A stretch of DNA of 26,672 nt. It comes from an uncultured Phascolarctobacterium sp. GTDB lineage: Bacteria > Bacillota > Negativicutes > Acidaminococcales > Acidaminococcaceae. Positions 21,958-26,672 of this stretch are shown one piece after another. The notes beneath the pieces were generated by a model, which ran no database searches, was not told where the DNA came from, and saw only the letters and a program-made list of their open reading frames with translations. The first letter of the stretch is position 1; every line of letters starts with the position of its first letter. The stretch is taken from assembly GCA_900757795.1 (NCBI GenBank), contig CAAEPE010000006.1, positions 1-26,672 on the forward strand, given 5' to 3'. Made by a program: the position numbers and the translations under genes.

Positions 21958-22647
21958 ATGAGTGTAATCCAATACAAAGATACCAAAAACACCAGCGAGC
22001 AAGAAGAATTTTTAACGCACGAAGAATGTGCAGAAATGGCTGGGGAAGAAGAAAAGCCGGTGTTTGGCAACGTAGATCCGGTTTACAAAGACCAGAGCGC
22101 AGAAGATATTTTAGCTGTTAATGAGACGTCAGGCTTTAAATATCAGCTCGTAAATAACGTATGGACGCCTGTAGCACGTAAGCTATGGAAACAGTTTAAA
22201 GAGCTGCACGAATGCAATCCGTCTACAATCCTTTTTGTAAAAATTGATGACGGCAAAAGCAAATATCGAGGCAAGCCGCGCATTATGGAATGCTCTGTAA
22301 TGAGCGCTCGGTGGAGCGAACTGCTGGAACAGGTTACTAACAAGTCTTTTAGTCATGTAATCACGATTTATCAAGGCAATGTCGACAAATACGAGCAAAG
22401 TCACAACCAAATGCTGGTTCATCTTTATAACGCTATGCGTCAGATTAAAAGCGATGGATCGCTGAGAGATTATGATATCCGTGCTTTTAGCGAGGTTTAC
22501 GCCAATCTTAAATCAGGCTGGGATAAAGAACATTGCTTTATTCCTAATCTGATTGATACCGGCAATTGGCTAGGGATGCATCAGCAGCAGGGTCAACTCT
22601 TTGGCGAAGATCGCAGCGGCGAAAATGCTTTAGCAAAAGATTTTTAA
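21958..22647 (+). CDS. Phage metallopeptidase-like protein with degenerate active site
   Basis: This 229-residue protein resembles the phage putative metallopeptidase family in layout: KLWKQFKELHECNPSTILFV, a GKPRI strand, a VITIYQ strand, a helix QMLVHLYNAMRQI (~150-162), then DYDIRAFSEVYANLKSGW (~170-187). In those proteins the helix carries DHELcHc and the later motif reads HDxxEF...G.W. Here H-E-x-x-H has become H-L-x-x-A/M and the later His is Y. If related, zinc catalysis is lost. An acidic N-terminal ~50 residues precede it. Strong GGAGG before ATG 21958. The resemblance is by eye only. Confidence 0.55.
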   Translation: MSVIQYKDTKNTSEQEEFLTHEECAEMAGEEEKPVFGNVDPVYKDQSAEDILAVNETSGFKYQLVNNVWTPVARKLWKQFKELHECNPSTILFVKIDDGKSKYRGKPRIMECSVMSARWSELLEQVTNKSFSHVITIYQGNVDKYEQSHNQMLVHLYNAMRQIKSDGSLRDYDIRAFSEVYANLKSGWDKEHCFIPNLIDTGNWLGMHQQQGQLFGEDRSGENALAKDF

Positions 22648-22668
22648 AGTAGAACGGAGGTATAGTAA

Positions 22669-23739
22669 ATGGCTAGGCCTCAAAAAAGCGGCGTCGCTTA
22701 TTTTAGCCATGACGTTGGCGCACATAGTAAAAGAACATTATCGGCTTTGCGGCGTCGTTTTGGCAATGACGGCTATGCCTTTTGGTTTATTTTATTAGAA
22801 TTATTAGGCGAGCAAGAAGGATTATTCTTGGATTGCTCCGACGAGCTGAACTGGGTATATCTTTGCACAGAAACAGCAGTTGATGAAAATACCGCTGCTG
22901 AAATTCTTGCATTGCTTGCCAGAGTAGATGCCATAGATAATAATCTTTGGACGCAGCGTAAAATAATCTGGTGTCAAAGCTTTGCGGAACGGCTTGAATT
23001 TGTCTATAAAAAACGCAGAACATTGGTGCCTCAAAAACCGACTTTAGAGTACAAAAAAACAGTTTCTGTGACAGAAACTGTTGAAAGTGATGTAGTTTCT
23101 GTGACGGAAACAGGGGTTTTCGTCACAGAAATGCGACAAAGTAAAGTAAAGAAAAGTAAAGTAAAGGATATGATGGGGACGCGCGCGCACGCGCGTGAGC
23201 AAACCCAGACTTCTAACAAGGTTAACCAAACGGAAACACTCGACCACCACGCTGGCAGGGTCAATGAGTGTGTAGTAAATCAGTCTGCCTGCTACCCGTT
23301 TGATTGCGAAGGCGTTGAAACACTTGGTCACCACGCTGGCAGGACCGAAGAGTGTGCAGCATTAACTGAGTCTGCCTGCTGCACGTCTGATTGCAAAACG
23401 GAAGTATTCGACCACCACGCTGACAGGGTCAATGAATACGTGGATTATTACCAGTCTGTCATCCACCCATTTGGCAACCAAACAGAAGCTGATGCTGTTT
23501 TGCAGCTCGCTAAAGAGTATCCCCTTGAAGAATTTAAAGCTGCCTGCGATACGGCGCGAAATAATTGCGTAAAGCATAGCAGCGCATGGAAGTATATAGA
23601 CAAGGTGCTTCATAATCGCAGCGTTAGAGCATCCTCAAAACGTGTCTATAGCAAAAATAAAGCCAATGACGTTGCGGCAACAACGGCAGAGGCTATAAGA
23701 ATTTTAGAAAGTGGTGAGCTAGATGACGTACTCGGATAG
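22669..23739 (+). CDS. DUF4373/DnaD-like replication initiator (replisome organiser)
   Basis: This 356-residue protein probably starts phage DNA replication. The N-terminal DUF4373 (Lin1244/Lin1753-type) winged-helix domain spans ~1-115 (YFSHDVGAHSKRTLSALRRR, GNDGYAFWFILLELLG). The linker ~130-275 is low complexity: SVTET repeats, QSKVKKSKVKD, then three 28-residue units starting DHHAGRVNEC. Residues ~265-335 look like the DnaD/DnaB_2 C-terminal domain (YYQSVIHPFGN, YPLEEFKAACDTARNN, WKYIDKVLHN). The linker DNA has the layout of an origin. A helicase-loader gene overlaps its end by 17 bases, the order seen in SPP1 (genes 38-39). Confidence 0.82.
   Translation: MARPQKSGVAYFSHDVGAHSKRTLSALRRRFGNDGYAFWFILLELLGEQEGLFLDCSDELNWVYLCTETAVDENTAAEILALLARVDAIDNNLWTQRKIIWCQSFAERLEFVYKKRRTLVPQKPTLEYKKTVSVTETVESDVVSVTETGVFVTEMRQSKVKKSKVKDMMGTRAHAREQTQTSNKVNQTETLDHHAGRVNECVVNQSACYPFDCEGVETLGHHAGRTEECAALTESACCTSDCKTEVFDHHADRVNEYVDYYQSVIHPFGNQTEADAVLQLAKEYPLEEFKAACDTARNNCVKHSSAWKYIDKVLHNRSVRASSKRVYSKNKANDVAATTAEAIRILESGELDDVLG
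23060..23197. other. Candidate phage replication origin inside the initiator gene
   Basis: Three dyads come first: arms CAGTTTCTGT / ACAGAAACTG about G23070 (23060-23080), GTTTCTGTGACGGAAAC (23095-23111), and the inverted, degenerate TTTTCGTCACAGAAA (23117-23131). They are followed by an A-rich tract built of AAAGTAAAGTAAAG twice (23138-23166), a likely unwinding element. A 19-base strictly alternating purine-pyrimidine tract (23179-23197) with a 7-bp hairpin ACGCGCG / CGCGCGT comes next. Iterons plus AT-rich DNA inside the initiator gene match lambda O and SPP1 gene 38. Confidence 0.65.
23241..23492 (+). repeat. Three 84-bp tandem repeats in the initiator gene
   Basis: Units begin at 23241, 23325 and 23409, each with a core like GACCACCACGCTGGCAGG. 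The first two share a later TGAGTGTG/GAGTGTGC and TCTGCCTGCT. Each unit encodes 28 residues (DHHAGRVNEC...SACYPFDC). Conservation is highest over the first ~30 bases. They could be additional initiator-binding sites or a repeat linker in the protein. Confidence 0.85.
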
Positions 23740-24325
23740 CAAGAAAGTACCGAGCAGTAGCAAAATAATCGGCACGATGTTCGGAGCTTACGGACAGGCC
23801 AACGACAGTCAACGTCAGGCGATATACTGCAAGACGCTGGAAGATATTCCCGCAGAGCTACTGCAAAAAGCTGTAAAGAAGCTGCTCCTTGAAAGTAAAT
23901 TCTTGCCCAGTATCGCCGAAATTGTCCAAGCTAGCAGAAGCGTAGTCGCTACGCTTGACGATAGTCGCCGTGTTAAAGGTTGGGACGAGGCCTGGAACGA
24001 AATTGAACGGGCAATGCAGTCAACCCCTTGGGGCGCGACGCCCGTATTCAGCCGACCGGAGATAGCGGTCGCCGTCAGAAATTACGGTTGGCAATCTTTA
24101 CAGACCTGCTTAGCTGAGGATATAAATACGGTTAGAGCGCAGATGCGCCGAATGTATGATGAAGCTTGTACAAGAAGCAAAGAGCAAAGCAATAATGCTT
24201 ATATTTTAGGCGAAACTAAAACAGTTTTACCGGCAGCCACAAGAGTGCAGGCTTTACCTGGAAGATGCGGTTCACAGGGATTTACAGCGGCAGCTGGTGT
24301 TATTGCACAAAGTTTTAAAAATTAA
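23723..24325 (+). CDS. G39P-like helicase loader/inhibitor
   Basis: This 200-residue protein likely delivers the host or phage replicative helicase to the origin. The N-terminal ~70 residues match the G39P type: a helical start (KIIGTMFGAYGQ), then TLEDIPAELLQKAVKKLLLE and SKFLPSIAEIVQASR. The C-terminal half is less ordered, with WDEAWNEIERAMQ and FSRPEIAVAVRNYGW, a pattern often seen in these phage loaders. It starts 17 bases before the initiator stop. No DnaC-type Walker A is present, which favours the G39P over the DnaC class. Confidence 0.7.
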   Translation: MTYSDSKKVPSSSKIIGTMFGAYGQANDSQRQAIYCKTLEDIPAELLQKAVKKLLLESKFLPSIAEIVQASRSVVATLDDSRRVKGWDEAWNEIERAMQSTPWGATPVFSRPEIAVAVRNYGWQSLQTCLAEDINTVRAQMRRMYDEACTRSKEQSNNAYILGETKTVLPAATRVQALPGRCGSQGFTAAAGVIAQSFKN

Positions 24326-24351
24326 GCGTTTGAAAGTGAGGTTGAGATTCT

Positions 24352-25704
24352 ATGTTTAATCTGTCGATAGACAAATTATATCCACATCCTGATAATCCGC
24401 GTAAGGATTTGGGAGATTTAACAGAGCTTGCGGATAGTATAAAAGCTAACGGTATTTTTCAAAATCTTACCGTAGTGCCTAAAGATGAAAACGCTGGAAC
24501 CTATACGGTCGTCATTGGACATCGGCGTTTGGCGGCAGCGAAAGAGGCGGGTATTCAAACTGTTCCTTGCTTAATCGCTTGGGATATGTCGCCCCAGGAG
24601 CAGCTGCAGACAATGCTGCTTGAAAATATGCAGCGCAGTGACCTTACGGTTTATGAGCAGGCACAGGGATTTCAGCAGCTGCTTGATTTTGGTTGCAGCA
24701 TTGATGATATTGCCCGCAAGAGCGGTTTTTCATTGGTTACGGTACGCCGCCGGCTGGAGATAGCAAAGCTGGACAAGGATAAATTAAAAGACGTCTGCAC
24801 CCGTCAGCCTAGCTTGGGCGACTTTACTCGCCTGGAGGAAATAAAAAATATTGAAAAAAGAAACAAGGTGCTGGAATATATCGGCACTAAAGATTTTGAT
24901 TTCCGGCTTAACAGAGCTATTAGTGAGGAAAAAGAAGCAGAAAAACTTCCGCATATAAAAGCTGTTTTAAAAGAGCTAGAAATAAAGCAGCTGCCCAAAG
25001 GCGAAAGGTATAGTTCTAAATGGGAACAAAAATTTTCTTTTTATTTAAGTAATTTTGATGATAAAGAGAAGAAAAAGCTGCAGGAAGCTCAAAGTAAAGA
25101 AAAAGGCGGTTGCTATTATGAGATAGATTATGGCAGCGTATATATTTATACCAAAAGGAAAAAGGCTGATCCTGTAAAACGCACTCCGGAAGAAATTGAA
25201 GCCGAAAGGCAAGTTAAGCTTAAATGGGCGCAGCTTGAAAGGTTATCTAGTGACTGTTACCAACTGCGTAAAAATTTTGTTATGAAATTACCGTATACGC
25301 GCAGCAATACTATGGCTATTTTAAAGGGTGCTTTAATAGCCGGCGTATATAACGAAGTAAACTATAACGGCAGCGATAGGGATTTACTAGCGCAGATACT
25401 GTTTAATGTGACTGACATGAATGCAACATTTAGTGGAGAGCTGCGCGATAAAAGACATGACATAAAGTATTACACGGATTTAGCTGACGCTGATGTACCC
25501 AAGCTTGTCTATGCACTTTTTGACGACAGCGCCAAAGAAACATGTTCAACAGATTACAAGCGCGCATTGCCTGGATATAAAAGCAGCAGCAAACTTATTC
25601 TTTTATATCAATGGCTGCAAAGCCTTGGCTACGATATTGCGGCGGAGGAAGAGCAGCTGCTTAATGGTACGCACGAGGTGTTCCAAGAAGAACTGAAGTT
25701 ATAA
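24352..25704 (+). CDS. ParB/RepB/Spo0J-family protein
   Basis: This 450-residue DNA-binding protein has a ParB N-terminal nuclease/CTPase-like domain: HPDNPRKDLGDLTELADSIK (12-31), GTYTVVIGHRRLAAAKEAG (~50-68) and LLENMQRSDLTVYEQAQGF (~89-107). An HTH follows (SIDDIARKSGFSLVTVRRRLE, here split as SIDDIARKSG and FSLVTVRRRL). The C-terminal ~280 residues are unrecognised. No parA adjoins it, so a role in transcription or replication of the phage is more likely than partition, as for many phage ParB-like proteins. Ribosome site GTGAGGTTGAG precedes ATG 24352. Confidence 0.85.
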   Translation: MFNLSIDKLYPHPDNPRKDLGDLTELADSIKANGIFQNLTVVPKDENAGTYTVVIGHRRLAAAKEAGIQTVPCLIAWDMSPQEQLQTMLLENMQRSDLTVYEQAQGFQQLLDFGCSIDDIARKSGFSLVTVRRRLEIAKLDKDKLKDVCTRQPSLGDFTRLEEIKNIEKRNKVLEYIGTKDFDFRLNRAISEEKEAEKLPHIKAVLKELEIKQLPKGERYSSKWEQKFSFYLSNFDDKEKKKLQEAQSKEKGGCYYEIDYGSVYIYTKRKKADPVKRTPEEIEAERQVKLKWAQLERLSSDCYQLRKNFVMKLPYTRSNTMAILKGALIAGVYNEVNYNGSDRDLLAQILFNVTDMNATFSGELRDKRHDIKYYTDLADADVPKLVYALFDDSAKETCSTDYKRALPGYKSSSKLILLYQWLQSLGYDIAAEEEQLLNGTHEVFQEELKL

Positions 25705-25724
25705 GGAGGCATAAGAGGCATAAC

Positions 25725-25889
25725 ATGAAGCTGGAATTAGACCTGCACGATAAATTATTGTTGACCTTTATTCTTAGCGAGGAATAAAGGTCATTACTAA
25801 AAATTTACGGCAACGAGTATGAGAGAGGCTTTAATGACGGCGTGCGTATGGCTATAGCGGTTTTGCTAAATATGGAGGAAAAGCAATGA
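25725..25889 (+). pseudogene. Small gene split by an in-frame TAA inside a perfect hairpin
   Basis: ATG 25725 opens a 20-codon frame (MKLELDLHDKLLLTFILSEE) ended by TAA at 25785-25787. The same frame then stays open for 33 codons (RSLLKIYGNEYERGFNDGV, RMAIAVLLNMEEKQ) to TGA at 25887-25889, which overlaps the next ATG. Together this would be a normal 54-residue phage protein. The stop falls in the right arm of a 12-bp perfect hairpin. Other genes here use TAA as stop, so general recoding is excluded. Mutation is the simplest reading. Confidence 0.6.
25762..25793. repeat. 12-bp perfect hairpin around the split-gene stop
   Basis: Arms TGACCTTTATTC (25762-25773) and GAATAAAGGTCA (25782-25793) flank loop TTAGCGAG. 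There is no T tract on either strand, so it is not a standard terminator. Confidence 0.8.
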
Positions 25890-26233
25890 GCTTAACAAGG
25901 AAAATGAGGAGAACTTTGCAAAAAACAAAGTTGAACCTCGATAATATCCTCACAGAGGATGAATACAACTTGATTGTAGACCAAATAAAAAGCGATTACT
26001 TAAATCGTCTAGCCGAATATATAGGCACTCAAACTTTGGCCATGGCTAGCAAGATCATCTACGAAAATTATGGCAGGCTGAAGAACAAGGAAACCCGCCT
26101 GCAGGTGTTTGGCGAGCTCTATAAGGCTGCCATTGAAGACTGGGGCAATGATGCACCCCTTAAAAAGTATCAGGACTATCTGGCCGGCATGGGTGAGCCC
26201 GTGCAGTGGCGGTGGGAGGGCGTTGAAAAATGA
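25886..26233 (+). CDS. Hypothetical phage protein (115 aa)
   Basis: This unrecognised soluble helical protein begins MSLTRKMRRTLQKTKLNLDN and ends WRWEGVEK, with GGAGG before ATG 25886. Its basic N-terminus and acidic later helices give no functional hint. The end couples to the next gene by ATGA (26230-26233). Confidence 0.7.
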   Translation: MSLTRKMRRTLQKTKLNLDNILTEDEYNLIVDQIKSDYLNRLAEYIGTQTLAMASKIIYENYGRLKNKETRLQVFGELYKAAIEDWGNDAPLKKYQDYLAGMGEPVQWRWEGVEK

Positions 26234-26493
26234 TTACCGGGAATAACGTTAGGATGCTAACCATAAGAGAATGTATTAAAGCCATTAACGCAGGGCTACT
26301 TGGTATTTTTAATTTTAGGTACACTCATTTGAATTCAGCGTTGCTGCGCTATCAAGACTATTTGGCATGTCAAAGGCGAAAAGAGTTAGCAGCGTTGTTT
26401 TTGAAGCAGCCTACTATCAAGTTGAAGAAAAACGGCCGTGGCCAAAAGCGGCGCACTCTGCGTAATGGCTGGAAAAAAAACGAGGTGAAGTAA
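26230..26493 (+). CDS. Hypothetical phage protein (87 aa), basic tail
   Basis: This unrecognised protein begins MITGNNVRMLTIRECIKAIN and has a strongly basic C-terminus (KLKKNGRGQKRRTLRNGWKK), suggesting nucleic-acid contact. It is translationally coupled to the preceding gene by ATGA and followed two bases later by the next start. Confidence 0.6.
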   Translation: MITGNNVRMLTIRECIKAINAGLLGIFNFRYTHLNSALLRYQDYLACQRRKELAALFLKQPTIKLKKNGRGQKRRTLRNGWKKNEVK

Positions 26494-26494
26494 A

Positions 26495-26672
26495 ATGAAA
26501 CTTGTTTTTGGCGATATTGTCGTAGTTGAAAAGGAATTCATCGGGGTAGTCGTTAAATGTTGGGTCCCCGTGGGTAGAGAAGATGAACCTAATTATGATG
26601 TCTATGTAGCTGTTTATAATGGCATAAAAAATTATAAATCAAGTGAGGTTGAGCGCTATCAAGTGCGGAATA
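26495..26672 (+). CDS. Hypothetical phage protein, cut by the window end
   Basis: The frame is open from ATG 26495 to the edge (59 codons): MKLVFGDIVVVEKEFIGVVV, then KCWVPVGREDEPNYDVYVAV. GAGGTGA lies six bases upstream. The beta-rich start resembles small SH3-like phage proteins, but nothing specific is recognised. It contains the fifth copy of the 11-mer GTGAGGTTGAG. Confidence 0.6.
   Translation, partial: MKLVFGDIVVVEKEFIGVVVKCWVPVGREDEPNYDVYVAVYNGIKNYKSSEVERYQVRN

Larger units (their letters stand above)
9880..26672. mobile_element. Left part of an integrated siphophage-like prophage (incomplete)
   Basis: Everything right of tRNA-Leu has phage early-region content. In order there is a serine integrase, lysogeny block (toxin, ImmA/IrrE, CI-like repressor, Cro), HTH genes, recombination genes (SbcC-like ATPase, RecT, MBL), an initiator with an origin-like region, a helicase loader and a ParB-like gene. 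The left boundary is taken as the tRNA-Leu 3' end. The right end, attR and late genes lie outside the window, so completeness cannot be judged. The minus-strand lysogeny genes are visibly richer in A and T than the plus-strand early operon. Confidence 0.92.

Noticed and set aside
21879..22121. 80-residue arginine-rich frame between the MBL and metallopeptidase-like genes
   Set aside because: Most of it overlaps the well-supported gene at 21958 in another frame. It has no own ribosome site and a composition typical of a shadow frame.
23241..23492. CRISPR array
   Set aside because: The 84-bp units are contiguous, imperfect and keep one reading frame within the initiator gene, without spacer-like unique segments or cas genes.

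Overview
The window looks like part of a chromosome of a diderm Firmicute of the Negativicutes, most like Phascolarctobacterium or another Acidaminococcaceae. The reasons are a trimeric autotransporter with an outer-membrane anchor followed by a C-terminal coiled coil, Firmicute-type GGAGG ribosome binding sites and promoters, and a Firmicute-type siphophage early region. The genus is inferred from style only.

Bases 1-9891 are host DNA. They hold a repeat-rich intergenic stretch with two copies of a ~178-bp element (1-810); a large YadA-type adhesin (813-4064) with its terminator; a coiled-coil DUF2130 protein with a nuclease-like domain; a purine-salvage pair, xanthine phosphoribosyltransferase xpt and xanthine permease pbuX; an amidohydrolase; an unrecognised protein; and a five-tRNA operon (Asp-Phe-Gly-Cys-Leu) behind a consensus promoter.

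From the tRNA-Leu gene to the end of the window lies the left part of a prophage. A serine recombinase abuts the tRNA, and its last codons and stop are read from the antisense strand of tRNA-Leu, so this junction is the likely attL. Next comes an AT-rich, mostly minus-strand lysogeny and accessory block: a PemK/MazF-like toxin, remnants of a BRO-N antirepressor and of an XRE regulator, an ImmA/IrrE protease, a CI-like repressor facing Cro across repeated operators, a second small divergent HTH module, a DUF2513 gene and a HEPN-like Ymh/TIGR02391 gene.

From 17213 rightward a tight plus-strand early operon encodes small proteins, a LysM membrane protein, an SbcC-like ATPase, RecT, a YycJ/WalJ-like MBL protein, a degenerate phage metallopeptidase-like protein, a DUF4373/DnaD-type initiator, a G39P-like helicase loader and a ParB-like protein. 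The initiator gene appears to carry the replication origin inside its own coding sequence (dyads, an A-rich tract, an alternating GC tract and three 84-bp repeats). The prophage continues past the right edge, so attR, structural and lysis genes are not seen.

The most interesting points are the in-gene origin, the adhesin start region with two overlapping ATGs and an A6 tract, the integrase completed by host tRNA sequence, the Ymh/HEPN cargo, the RecT-MBL pairing, a repeated 11-mer GTGAGGTTGAG, and a small gene split by a stop codon inside a perfect hairpin.
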